64,000 bases of DNA from Lumbricus terrestris. Lineage: Eukaryota > Annelida > Clitellata > Crassiclitellata > Lumbricidae. The notes under the pieces are model-generated. The model searched no databases and was not told the DNA's origin. It saw only the letters and a list, made by a program, of their open reading frames with translations. This document shows positions 11,810 through 22,790 of the stretch, piece after piece (position 1 is the stretch's first letter; the number at the start of each line of letters is the position of its first letter). Made by a program: the position numbers and the translations under genes. Location of the stretch: contig OX457044.1 of NCBI GenBank assembly GCA_949752735.1, forward strand, positions 18,108,185 through 18,172,184, written 5' to 3'.

Positions 11810-12693
11810 GATTCACAAATTATCGATGATAAAAGACGAAAAATGGAATTACTGACTGACAAAAACGGACGTCAAGTTTTTCACCAAAAAAATTGAAAAA
11901 TTGAAGAAAAACGGAGAAGGAAAATTATTTGACTTCGCTGTATCTTGTACTGCATTTTAAAAATTAAAAATGTGGTCTGTGCAATTTAATTTTGATGATC
12001 AGCAAATAACAACTTTAATAGTAAACACTAAATATGCATACAACAATTATTTTATTTCTTGTAAACTTTAATAAGAAATTGAGGAATTAAAAATATTGCA
12101 ATAATTTATATAAAACAGAGCAAAAATTGCAACAGCTGCTGTCGGTTACAGCTGGTTCAAGAGCCTAAACTTCAAGTGCTTTGTTGAGCTTCAGAAAAAC
12201 TCTAATTTCTGTGTTACTTGACAGTTTGCATTCCACATCAGCAAAAAAATCACTTCTACAGACTACGTACTGCAAAAATTATGAGTGTAATTATTTTCAT
12301 TATGAAAATATTCCCATTTGTATCGTATGTGCTGTGTTACAATTCCATAGAAATAGTAGTCATTATTATTAAATATTGATATATATGTTCAGATGCATGC
12401 AAGTGCTTATTACTGATACATTTAAGAGCTATGCTAGCGTATGCTAGTTTGTGCTGCTCAAAAGCATTTGTTTCTCAATGATCTGTGCTAGTTACATGAA
12501 TAACTGTGACTGAACATCAATATAGAGCAGCTTCAAGTGCAAAATTCTCTGTAATATACCTTTCTTTGTGCTTTGTACAGTGATATTATATGTCTGATAT
12601 TATATCTTGGGTATATCTAGAATATAGTGACTGAACAGTGAACATGTATAATAGAGCCTATTCCAGCGAAGATGATTCAATGGTGCTCTAAGA
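11810..12693 (+). repeat. Segmental duplication block, copy 1
   Basis: This block is repeated in the same order at about 16550-17760. Landmarks include CTTGTACT[GT]CATTTTAAA, CCTAAACTTCAAGTG and ACAGTTTGCAT. The later part (CATAGAAAT..GTAGTCATTATTATT, TCTGTGCTAGTTACATGAATAAC) recurs again at 13640-13960 and 17760-18040. The copies are clearly diverged. No coding sequence is supported. Confidence 0.55.
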
Positions 12694-13589
12694 CAGTGGT
12701 TTCCAAAGTGGTGGTGCACGGACCATTGCCGGTCCACTGATCGCCAGTTCACAGAGAAGAGTTAAAAATAAATAAAAACCTGTAATTATTAGTTTATTTG
12801 TTTGAAATTGTGAAATTATTCGAATAGTTGTCCAAAATTTATTCAAATTTCTGTCTTAAAATTTAAAAATTTGAAATAAATCAACGCGCCTTATTTTAAT
12901 TTGCCAGTTGGCGAATTCAAACAATTTAAATTTATTCTAAATTTACTACATCGATGACTGCAGTCAGTTTTGAGCTCATTTATGTTGATCAATATATGGT
13001 GAGCGATAACCTAGTCCTAGTAAACACTGGATGCAGAATTTAAAAATTGTCTAACATAGTATAAAACTTTTAGTTTAAAACTTTAAATATAAACAAATGT
13101 CTTTGAATGAAGAAATGAGCAAACGTAAGCAAACAAATCTGAAAAAAGCAGACGCAGATGGTTAAAAGCACCAAGGTTAGTGTTTGCGAATTGAAAGCAT
13201 CTTTTCCATTTAGGCGCCCTTGTAACGGCATGGCTGTGCTACGGCGCCATAGAAATCGTCATTGTTATTATTATTATTATTATTCCTTGCACCTCTACAC
13301 ATCGCAAAGGCATTTTATTATTATTAAAAGTTGTGTCATTTATTTATGGCGCACCTAAACAAAAAAGAAATCTTGCACAAATAGCGTTTAACAGCAAAGT
13401 CTACTCATGATAAATCTTAAACAGATAAGGCTCAAGGACATGTAAATGTAGGCCAATTGTAAATAGCCCTATATTTTAGTCTTTTAAAATTCAGGTCGCT
13501 TTTGTTTGCCATCGGCGTAAGTTAGCGGTTCGTGAGCTTCACCAAAAATTATTGCCAGTCCACAGCCTACTGAAGTTTGGGAACCACTG
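12694..13589. mobile_element. hAT-type DNA transposon, non-autonomous (~0.9 kb)
   Basis: The left end CAGTGGTTTCCAAAGTGG and the right end ...TTTGGGAACCACTG are inverted repeats of the classic hAT form CAGTGGTTCCCAAA. Flanks are CTCTAAGA on the left and CTCTAATA on the right, an 8-bp target duplication with one change. The interior carries the usual CGGACCATTGCCGGTCC-like subterminal sequence but no transposase frame. A copy-like GCCATAGAAATCGTC segment and a TTA run lie inside (13240-13290). Confidence 0.85.
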
Positions 13590-14080
13590 CTCTAATAGAC
13601 ACACTTTCTTTCTTTCTGCCGCATAGCAGCATGGTGTGTCACATCACCATAGAAATATATTTATTATTACATATATTTTGCTAGGCCTATAAAAAATGTC
13701 ATATAAAAATGAGTGCTTATAGAGTTTATACTGATACATGCAAGGGAGCATTAGTACCATGTTGGTTTGTATTGTTTAGAACAAGTTCTTTATCAATGAT
13801 CTGTGCATGTTACATGCATAACTGTGACTGTCCCACAGCATTGCTTCAAAATTCACCTTGACATTGCAAAGAAAGTAGTTAAGGTAACTGGATTCACATT
13901 TATATAGAGCCGCCTCATGTGCAAATAAATCTAGGGAGCTTTAAGACATGCACAGTTATGTGGTTTTCTTTGTGCTATATACATCATATTTACATCATTA
14001 TATGTCTGATATTATGTAATATCTTGAGTATATCTGAGATAGCAAAACGTAAAGTGAATAAAGGGACCTGTGAAGCTTTG
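13590..14080 (+). repeat. Segmental duplication block, copy 2 (partial)
   Basis: Related to 12330-12690 and to 17760-18040: CATAGAAATATATTTATTATTAC, ACTGATACATG, ATGATCTGTGCATGTTACATG, then a TATATAGAGCCGCCTCA-like stretch with AATAAATC. It runs directly into the 199-bp satellite. No gene. Confidence 0.5.
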
Positions 14081-15277
14081 ATGTTCGATTCAGAAATGAT
14101 ATGAATGTGATTTAGGTATGAGAGTGCCTGCATTATAACTGTGTTGTATTGTACTGCTGTTTTGAAATGCATCTAGGATTTGAGTTGCTAACTTTGTATT
14201 TGTGATCATTGTCTATGATAGTGCTATATCAAAATTCACAGGATATGACTGATTTCCATCAAAATTCGTTCTAGCATTGTTGTTCGATTCAGAAATTATA
14301 GGAATGTGATTTAGGTATGAGAGTGTCTGCATTATAACTGTGTTGTATTGTACTGCTGTTTTGAAATGCATCTAGGATTTGAGTTGCTAACTTTGTATTT
14401 GTGATCATTGTCTATGATAGTGCTATATCAAAATTCACAGGATATGACTGATTTCCATCAAAATTCGTTCTAGCATTGTTGTTTGATTCAGAAATTATAG
14501 GAATGTGATTTAGGTATGAGAGTGTCTGCATTATAACTGTGTTGTATTGTACTGCTGTTTTGAAATGCATCTCGGATCTGAGTTGCTAACTTTGTATTTG
14601 TGATCATTGTCTATGATAGTGCTATATCAAAATTCACAGGATATGACTGATTTCCATCAAAATTCGTTCTAGCATTGTTGTTCGATTCAGAAATTATAGG
14701 AATGTGATTTAGGTATGAGAGTGTCTGCATTATAACTGTGTTGTATTGTACTGCTGTTTTGAAATGCATCTAGGATTTGAGTTGCTAACTTTGTATTTGT
14801 GATCATTGTCTATGATAGTGCTATATCAAAATTCACAGGATATGACTGATTTCCATCAAAATTCGTTCTAGCATTGTTGTTCGATTCAGAAATTATAGGA
14901 ATGTGATTTAGGTATGAGAGTGTCTGCATTATAACTGTGTTGTATTGTACTGCTGTTTTGAAATGCATCTCGGATCTGAGTTGCTAACTTTGTATTTGTG
15001 ATCATTGTCTATGATAGTGCTATATCAAAATTCACAGGATATGACTGCTTTCCATCAAAATTCGTTCTAGCATTGTTGTTCGATTCAGAAATTATAGGAA
15101 TGTGATTTAGGTATGAGAGTGTCTGCATTATAACTGTGTTGTATTGTACTGCTGTTTTGAAATGCATCTCGGATCTGAGTTGCTAACTTTGTATTTGTGA
15201 TCATTGTCTATGATAGTGCTATATCAAAATTCACAGGATATGACTGCTTTCCATCAAAATTCGTTCTAGCATTGTAT
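14081..15277 (+). repeat. Satellite: six head-to-tail copies of a 199-bp unit
   Basis: The landmark TTTAGGTATGAG starts at 14111, 14310, 14509, 14708, 14907 and 15106, so the spacing is exactly 199 bp each time. Units differ at a few sites only. CTAGGATTTG is present in units 1, 2 and 4 and CTCGGATCTG in units 3, 5 and 6, while GACTGCTTTCC marks units 5 and 6. Unit 1 is the most diverged (AATGATATGAATG). All frames have stops, so this is non-coding. Confidence 0.95.
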
Positions 15278-15389
15278 CAAAATTCAGTCTCTGATAGCTT
15301 TACCTCAAAGTTCAGTTCCAACAGCACTGCCTCAAAATTCACCCTGACATTGTACCATAATTCAGTCTCTTGACAACTTTATATTGTTC

Positions 15390-16515
15390 CATTCCACAAG
15401 AAAAATGGAACTTAATTTAGACTGCAATTTAGCTGTTAACATAGGCGACCAAAGCATTACTAGTGCATCCTCTACTATATTTCTTGGCATTCACATTGAC
15501 AAAAATTAAACATGGAGGAGCATAAAAACTATATCTCCAAGAAAATATGAAAAAATAGGTATTATCTCATGTGTTCGGCATCTCTTGCCACATATACTTG
15601 TCAATTTGTATTATAATACTTTAATATGTCCTTACATGTCCTATTGCAATCTTGTGTGGGCCTCTACGTACGGGATTCAACTATCCATTTTGACGACTTT
15701 GCAAAAGTGAGTTGTAAGAATTATAACTGATGTACCGCATAGAGTTCACGTTGCATCTCTATTCTACATCTTTAACACATTGGCCGAGTTAACACATAGA
15801 CGAGTTAACTCGTAGTACAGCCAGTCATTTAACATGGCATGTAGACGGTGAATGTGTTAAAATATTACCATTCGAGTTCTTAAATAAATTTCAAGTCGGC
15901 TTATTTATGTACAAACTTTGTGCATCAAATATCTGCTAGTTTTGACTACTGGTTATGTAAAAACTCAGATGTGCATAATCACTATTCACGTTCAGCTATG
16001 AAATACCATCAGCGAAGGGTATGCATCACTGTTAGGCAACACAGTATTGGAATATGGTCCATTGCTATGGAACTCTCTACCTAATGACCTTAAACACCTG
16101 CCCACTGTTTAATCGACTCAAATGCAAATTGAAAGCCTACCCTTTGACAGTTTGACTGCACTTGTTTAAGTTACCTTATTGTTGCCTGTATAAAGCACTT
16201 GTGCTTGCACAATGTTCATACACTCCATGAATTGTCTATGATTGTTTAGGTTAGTGTGCTGTTATTAATCTTGCGAGAAGCCTGAAGCTGGCAGTAAAAA
16301 TCAACTGTTGACACTGTATCATATGACTGCCTGAAGATATACTATTAGATGGTGACCTTCAATGTATAATAATTTATTCAATATAAATGTGGAAAACCTG
16401 TTGTAATGGAACTGTATGGTTCCTTTGGGTTTAATTGACAACCTGCATAAAAATTTTAAACTGCATGCTTGTATTATAATTGTGGTGGTCAATAAAGATG
16501 ATTGATTGATCTGCA
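15390..16515 (+). pseudogene. LINE remnant: C-terminal reverse-transcriptase region plus 3' UTR
   Basis: Decayed frames read SSTIFLGIHIDKN, ISCVRHLLPHIL, NLYYNTLICPYMSYCNLVWAS, LTTLQK and RIITDVPHRVH. This is the thumb/C-terminal pattern LGVxIDxxLTWxxHI...LYxxLIxPYLxYCxxVWG...LxxLQKRxxRxI of Jockey/CR1-like elements. Stops and frameshifts are frequent (for example TAA after HIDKN). The 3' region ends near 16500 in a TGATTGATTGA tail typical of these LINEs. No catalytic YxDD remains. Confidence 0.75.
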
Positions 16516-16549
16516 ATATGTGACTCGCTGATAATTCTGACGAGCAGGT

Positions 16550-18050
16550 TGACATGTGCTGACTGACGCATACCGACACTGTGAGAATCATAGACGATAA
16601 AAAAACTGATTAGAAAACGAATTGAAACGTCGGGAATTGGCTCCCTCCCCCAAATTAAACACAAAAAACTATTTTGACTTTGTCACATCTTGTACTTCAT
16701 TTTAAAATTAAAAACATTGTCTACGCAATTTAGTTTTAATCAGCGAATAACATAACTTTAGTTGTAAACACTATATAGGCAAACAATTGTTTTATTATAA
16801 AATAATAAAATAAATGGTTTAATATGAAAAAAAAAATTGAAATATTTTGAAATCTAAATAGTGAACATAAGTTCTCATAGCCATGCAGACATAAACATTA
16901 ACAATCAAAAACTAAACTTTGCAAGTATAGCCTAGGAAGTATACTTAATACGAAAATTGTGCTTACATTTTTTACTTGCAAGCATAAAACCTTTGTATCA
17001 AATAATTTTTTGAAATTCATATCTTGTACTGTTCTATTAATGATGACGTTAAAAATTTATTGATGTAAAGTAGCTTAATCCTTGATTGTATAGAGACAAT
17101 GTATGGGATTTTAGACGATAATGAATGAAAGAAAATAATCATGGACAGTAAATAAATAAATAAGGTAAGATAGCAAAACATGAAAAAACGTGATGAAACT
17201 AATAATAGTCAGTTCTAATTTCACCTATTCAGCTCTAATATAACAGAGCAAAAACGCAACAACTGTCAGTTACAGTTTGTTCCATAGCCTAAACTTCAAG
17301 TGTCTTTGTAAAGCAGAAAACTCAAATTTCCTCGTCACCTGACAGTTTGCATGCAATATCAGGAAAATCACTTATGCAGATTGCCTTGCCTTGCCTTCAA
17401 CCATCCTCGACACGAGGGTTAGTCGCATTTTACATACAGCAAAAATGATCCGAGTATAATTATTTCCATTAGAACTGAAAATATTCCTATTATGTTGCAT
17501 GTGCAGTGCTACAACACCATAGAAATTGTAGTCATTATTATTATTGATATATTGTATTCAGATATATACGAGTGCTTTATACTGATACATGTAAGAGAGC
17601 ATATAGTAGCTTGTGTTGTTCAAAAGTATTTCTTTATCAATGATCTGTGCTAGCTACATGAATAACGGTGACTGAACATTTATATATAGCCGCATCAAGA
17701 GCGAATAAATCAATGATGCTCAAAGAGACGCACACTGTAATACCGTCTTCTTTGTGCATCTTAACAGCATAATGAACTACAGCCCATATAAATCGTGTTC
17801 ATTACATATATACATATATATATATATATTGCTATACTATGTTCAGATACTGTACAGATGAATGCTCATAGACTTATACCGATACATGTAAAAGGGTTAG
17901 TAGCTGGTTTGAATTGTTCAAAACCCGTTCTTTATCAAAGATCTGTGCTTGTTATATGTGACTGAACAGTGAACATTTATCTAGAGCCGAGCGTTTCAAG
18001 TGCAAATAAATCAAGGGTGCTCTAAGATACGCACAATGTAATTGATAGCT
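16550..18050 (+). repeat. Segmental duplication block, copies 3 and 4
   Basis: 16550-17400 matches 11810-12260. 17500-17760 and 17770-18040 both match the CATAGAAAT..ATTATT / ATCTGTGCT / TATATAGAGCC sequence of 12330-12560. A 50-bp insert with CCTTGCCTTGCCTTC lies near 17385-17435. AT-rich with no open frame of interest. Confidence 0.5.
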
Positions 18051-18187
18051 CAGCTCAATAGCTTCAGAGTAACACACATCAATTCATAAGACATGTATAC
18101 AGTATAACAGCATCAACTTGTGAGGACAGGAAGCAGCTTATCAAGTCATCACCCACAAACATATTACAAAGAAATAGAAATACAGAT

Positions 18188-18290
18188 TGAGTAATTGTAA
18201 TCGTACATTTATATAGTGCCCCTTCAAGAGAACTCCTCAGAGGCGCTCCCGACCTGACACCAAACCACAGTACTAGAACGAACATAGATA
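18188..18290 (-). mobile_element. LINE/SINE 3' tail fragment
   Basis: Plus-strand TTTATATAGTGCCCCTTCAAGAGAACTCCTCAGAGGCGCTCCCGAC is the reverse complement of the family-A LINE tail: GAGCGCCTCTGAG, about 15 bases, then GGGCGCTATATAAA. Confidence 0.6.
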
Positions 18291-18463
18291 TAAGCCACAT
18301 TTGTCCCCCCTCCCCTTAACCTTCCTCCTCTCAATTACTTCCTCCTCCTCCTGCTTTTGCTTTGCGTTCACTTTCTCCTTCTCTTTCTCCACCTGAGCTG
18401 TGATCATTGATCATCCATGTCACACAATAACATTATATTGGAAATCAGATTAAATAAGATTAC

Positions 18464-18660
18464 CTCATCTATGATGCTCTGAACATATTGCTTGTTTCCT
18501 TGTCCCAGAACTTCTTCAGGTTTGGCATGACCGAACCATCCACTTCCAGAAATCAAGGCATTGGTAAGGTTCATTCGAATTCCATTCGCATTTTTCCTCC
18601 AAGCCATGTGCTTGAATTCTTCCTGATTTTTTTGGAGTTTCAACAGGAAACCCAGCACAG
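18464..18660 (-). other. Exon-like segment, minus strand, unknown product
   Basis: A minus-strand frame reads FKHMAWRKNANGIRMNLTNA, ISGSGWFGHAKPEEVLG, then QYVQSIIDE, and stops exactly at a strong donor, GATGAG|GTAATC. The composition looks coding. Upstream on the same strand (18660-18884) is another Lys/Pro/Glu-rich stretch (SRVPKPAKPDRKFPNLSTVD), but stops separate it in the same frame. It may be a broken gene or a real internal exon whose acceptor I could not place. Product not recognised. Confidence 0.35.
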
Positions 18661-18884
18661 ACTTTCAAGTCTTTGTTCGATGTCTTCACGTGGGTTTTGT
18701 CCCTTTTTTGCTGGCTTTATCAACAGTAGACAGATTTGGGAATTTTCTATCTGGTTTTGCTGGTTTGGGTACTCTCGACTCTTCCTCTGACAACCCAGCT
18801 TCATGTCTTCATCATGCCTTCTCCATGAGTTTTTCCAACAACTTCATTTTCAGAAGATTTTATTTTACTTCAATTACCAGATGA

Positions 18885-20335
18885 TTGTTCCTCTGGCAGT
18901 TGGATTGCTGACAACATTCCTGTTGATACTAAGAATGGCAGATTTCGCTCTCTGTAGCATGTTCAGACATCTGAAAGCATCAAGAACCATAGTCACTGAT
19001 TTGCCACTTAGTCTCGGCCTCTCAAACGAGGAGGATCGTACCAGTACCTCTGCGTCTGTGTGGCATAACAACCTAGCTGGGGGGGCTCAATTACAATCTT
19101 AAGCTTGTGACCCTTACACATTAACGAGAAAGAGCGAAGATAATGAGAAAGCCACTTAAAACTGCAAGAGACTTCCAAATAATACACATGCAAAAATGAT
19201 TTTTTCAATTGCCTCTCCCTTATACACACCATCACATTTTGTTGACCCCTCCCCGTTGCATACATACAAATAAGCTTGTCTACCCAGCCCCCACTACAAA
19301 GCCACTACTAATGCCATCTATGAAACATATATTTTATCATAAGCTACTATAAATACTTATGTTAAATATTATATGCAAGCTAAAATTTGTCGACTGTCAT
19401 AGTCTACTGTTTATATCTGAGCAAAATTTAATTATAATGTAATCAATGCCATCGGACGACTATAAAATAAAACAGCAATACATGGCTAATCTGGTTATAC
19501 AAGACATTTATTTTGTGGACATACATTTTGTCAGGGCTGATGTCCAATGTAGATGTTTGCTGCAGCTAATTAAAAATCTTGGGTAGGTGACATCGGGCAG
19601 GTTGGGACTCTTGAACATTGTAAAAACCTCTTTAATGTTTGTTACGCCACAGACATGAGTTACACTCTAAACAATTGCAGAGGTTCATTGGATTTTAAAT
19701 GTAACAAAGTGCCTTTGAATAGTGAACCTGCAGAACCACTACACACAATCTCAGAATGAATGAAGTAACGAGGTGCCTTCACTTGACTTAGCAAAACGGA
19801 AAATTGATTCTGGTTCAACGCATAATTCTCATATAAAACGTGTCTTACTCGAAGGACGTGCTACAAGGTAGTGACTAATCGTATAGTATTTAGAGCAGAG
19901 ACGAGTTTTAAGTTTAGATTTTAGAATATTAATGGAGGAGGATCTTTCGACTGGTTTCAATAAAGAGATCCACTCACCTGAACCAGCCAATTCAAACATT
20001 TGATTTCCAAAATGTAGACTTGTTCTTTTTATCAGATAATCTTCTTTTGAAGTTGATCGCAGTCTGCGTCTTGACTCAAGGGCAGCCATGGTATGACTAA
20101 CCCGAAACCTCAAAACACACTGAAAAAACACAAAAGCCTGATTTTCAAAAAACAGTTTTACAGAAAATGGCAGAACTCCCAAAACTGGCTTACATTTACA
20201 ATCGGAGGTGGAATGTTACTTACGTATTTGTATTGCACTATCATTGCTTTCCCAAAACAGACAAACTATAATTATATACCAAGAGGGTAGTCCTTGTCGT
20301 GAGTGTCGGTTAGGTCCTGAAGATCTAGCGTTGTG
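18885..20335. other. No supported gene
   Basis: Several overlapping frames on both strands lack motifs and splice support. No repeat is recognised, apart from CTTTCC/GGAAAG-type simple sequence near 18310-18400. The frame at 19829-20182 (minus) is the longest but has no recognisable family pattern. Confidence 0.35.
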
Positions 20336-20458
20336 CAGTGCTTAAAGTGAGAAAAAGAAGTGCCTGGATGCACGTCACTTCTCCATGCTCTGCTGTCCAA
20401 ATAAGTGGTAGGACGGCATTGAGATTTGAAAACAAGTGTCTGAACGCCGTCTATGACC
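20336..20458 (-). mobile_element. hAT-like MITE, family CAGKGCYTAAAGT, truncated copy
   Basis: Starts CAGTGCTTAAAGTG and continues AAGTGCCTGG, AATAAGTGGTAGGACGGC, GAACGCCGTCTATGACCA. This is the reverse complement of the copies at 21985, 29728 and 35400. The last ~20 bp, with the CTTTAAGCCCTG end, are missing. Confidence 0.75.
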
Positions 20459-20574
20459 ACAGAGCCACACGCCCTGGCGTCGTGAGGGCTGGTAAGGGTT
20501 AGTGTCGTCGTTAGAAACTCTGGTGGATTGATGAAAATAATTTCTGGTGTTCAAAGCAAAAGTTGGATTGATTA

Positions 20575-21220
20575 TCTATATAAATAAAAATGTAAAACAC
20601 TACTGTTCGACATGAAGGATCTCGGAAAGTTCTTCACCGATTGTTTTCAAAATTTTACCAAAACGTTCCATTCGAACATAAGCGGGTTTGTGTAATGCCT
20701 TTTGGGAAAAAGCGCAATCTTTACGACCCAAAAAACACAACTTTTAATTCCGTTCGATATAAGTCGATGGAGTCCAGCTATATCCATTTGAACCTTGACG
20801 CATCCGTCCGCCTGCGTCCGCCCATTTTTCGAGCGCGTTTTAAAAGGTGTGTCTTTCTCTAGTGCAATATGTAACTGTCGGTTTTTACAAAATCGTCCAT
20901 TTGCGGCTGTTTTTCGTGCGTCTTTCTAAAGCGCATATTTCTAGGGATGGAGGAAGGGGAGGGACGTAGGGGAGGGAGGGGATGAAACGGGAGAGAGAGA
21001 TGCAGGGAGGGAGAGAGGGAGGGAGAGACGGAGGGAGGGAGAGACGGAGGGAGATAAGTAGGAACGGAGGGAGTGGAGGGGAGGCAGGCGAGGGGAGGGG
21101 AGGAAGGGGAGGGAAGGAAGGAGAGGGGAGGGAGAAGGGGAGGGGTAAGGGGAGGAGACCTAGGAAGGGTGGGTTGGACAGTCTTTTCAGCCACAGCAAC
21201 GTGTGGCCGGGTACAGCTAG
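20575..21220 (+). mobile_element. Helitron-like non-autonomous element
   Basis: The element begins TCTATATAAATAAAAATG after an A at 20574 and ends GGGTACAGCTAG before a T at 21221. These are the Helitron 5'-TC and CTRR-3' termini at an A/T site. A hairpin, GCCACA-GCAACG-TGTGGC, sits about 11 bases before the end, as expected for Helitrons. Similar TATATAAAAATG...CCGGGTACAGCTAG sequences are known in many invertebrates. No Rep/helicase frame is present. The middle (20945-21170) is an almost pure purine GGGA/GAGA tract. Its long proline/serine-rich antisense frames are artefacts of that tract. Confidence 0.75.
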
Positions 21221-21406
21221 TATAGTAATATAGCTGAAACAGATGTTGGGTAATCTATCGTTTTAGCAGAATAAATTATTCGCCATTGCATGGGATTTAA
21301 GTTTGCTGGTCTCCCATGGGTTCGGATTGAGATGCTGGAGTGGGTCCACCGGGCTGACACGCGACTTATTGGGGGTTCACCAAGTCCAACCGTGTATCCC
21401 AATATA

Positions 21407-21790
21407 TGTGCGAGGTCTTGCACTGGCTTCCTTTCCCACATCGCATCTCATTTAGGATTGCATCTTTGGTGTGGCGATGCTTATCAAGTTGGGCACCTTC
21501 TAATCTGTGTGAGCTTTGCCTCCCCTTTCCGCTTGCATAGGCCACCGCACACTGCACTCTGCTTTCCATGGTGACTTAATGGTTCCTTTCACTCGTCTGC
21601 AACAATGTAGTGGCGTTCGTTCTCTGTGGTTGGTCCAACAACCTGGAATGGCTTCCCTTGACTATGCGACACCTCCCAAGCTGTTCTCAATTTCACAAAC
21701 TGTCGAAGACTGTTTTTTCGCTTGATCTCGGCCGGGAGCACCTCTGAGTAGGTACCTTGAAGGGGCACTATATAAATTATGGTTGATTGA
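21407..21790 (+). pseudogene. CR1/L2-like LINE 3' end: RT C-terminus plus tail
   Basis: Across frameshifts the sequence reads EVLHWLPFPHRISFRIASLVWRC and then GPTTWNGFPLTMRHLPSC. These are the LHWLPVxxRIxFKIxxLxxK and GPxxWNxLPxxxR motifs of the C-terminal domain of CR1/L2-like reverse transcriptases. It ends with GAGCACCTCTGAGTAGGTACC, TTGAAGGGGCACTATATAAA and TTGATTGA, the family-A tail. It provides the link between the tail fragments scattered in the window and a LINE coding region. Confidence 0.75.
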
Positions 21791-21984
21791 GCATTGATGC
21801 CATACAGGTTGGATTAACTAAAAGAATTCTTGGAAAATAGTTTCTATTTAAATAGAAATGGGATTTATGAAGGCATTATTGCTGAGATTGGTACTGGATT
21901 GATGACAAATTGTTATTTAAATGGAAATTGGATTGAAAAAGTTATTGTTGAAATAGAAGCTGGACTGTTTAAATGAATTTTTGC

Positions 21985-22163
21985 CAGGGCTTAAAGTGTG
22001 CCTGGACGGTCATGGACGGCGTCCATGCACTTATTTTAAAATCTAAACGCCGTCCTGCCACTTACTGGCCAGCACTGACTAGAATGGTAAGGGGCGTCCA
22101 GGCACTTCTTTTGGATAGGTATGGGCCGTCCAGGCACTTATTTTTTCCACACTTTTAGCACTG
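21985..22163. mobile_element. hAT-like MITE, family CAGKGCYTAAAGT, with exact 8-bp TSD
   Basis: Ends are CAGGGCTTAAAGT and ...TTTTAGCACTG. The flanks are ATTTTTGC on both sides (21977-21984 and 22164-22171), an exact 8-bp duplication. The interior alternates GACGGCGTCC and GGGGCGTCCAGGCACTT, so it is partly self-complementary. No coding capacity. The size (179 bp), CAG ends and 8-bp duplication fit hAT MITEs. Confidence 0.85.
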
Positions 22164-22387
22164 ATTTTTGCCTAAATTGATGAAAATTACTAATGCCAAA
22201 GTAGAAGCAGGAATGATGAAAAAATACTAAGCCAGTCCAAAAATTTAATATAATTTATTTCTCTAAAACGATAGATTACCAGATGTTGGATTTGACAACA
22301 TTCCGGAATTGAAATGGCTCTCAGAATATATATAATATATATATATATAATATATAGCTATAGTCCATGTCTCAACGCCGCTGGCGC

Positions 22388-22590
22388 AAGACAGTTAAGA
22401 CCAGTGGTTAAAGTGGTTTGGGTCAATTGGGTGAGCAGTGGGAACGCCAACTGTGAGCAAATGAGCAATGGGAACGCTGATGAAGTTTTACTGGGAACGC
22501 CCATGTTTCCAGCGTTCCATGCATGGTGAGCAGTGGGAACGCAAGACAAGAATTTCTTGAGCACTGCGAACGACGTTCCCACCCAATATA
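22388..22590 (+). repeat. Interspersed repeat with GAGCARTGGGAACGC units
   Basis: CAAGACAGTTAAGACCAGTGG, GGTTTGGGT, GGGTGAGCAGTGGGAACGCC and further GAGCAATGGGAACGC/GAGCAGTGGGAACGC copies. The same block occurs inverted at 50930-51012. Preceded by an AT-repeat (22325-22358). Non-coding. Confidence 0.6.
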
Positions 22591-22750
22591 AACCATGGTT
22601 AAGACACTTTGTTTTTCGCCCCCAATTTTAAAAGTATGCCTTCGGCTAAAGATGTTCATCAAGGAGGAGCAGAACCTGACGTTATTTTGAACATTAAAAG
22701 ACAAATTTTAAAGGATATCCTAGAATATAATATGTATAGGTAACAAATGA

Positions 22751-22790
22751 TTTTCGCGCCACAACGGCTTCAACCCGTTGTGGCGCAAAA
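22751..22790. repeat. GC-rich perfect hairpin in AT-rich DNA
   Basis: GCGCCACAACGG and CCGTTGTGGCGC form a perfect 12-bp stem around a 7-base CTTCAAC loop, flanked by TTTT and AAAA that extend it except for one bulged C. It stands out from the AT-rich surroundings. No tRNA, histone-end or miRNA signature is seen. The remaining 22791-23942 holds no supported gene. Confidence 0.6.

Noticed and set aside
14081..15277. Possible CRISPR or rDNA spacer array
   Set aside because: The 199-bp units are head-to-tail with no spacers and no rRNA sequence nearby; a plain satellite.
20859..21233. Proline/serine-rich and Gly/Arg-rich frames
   Set aside because: Both arise from the polypurine tract inside the Helitron-like element.
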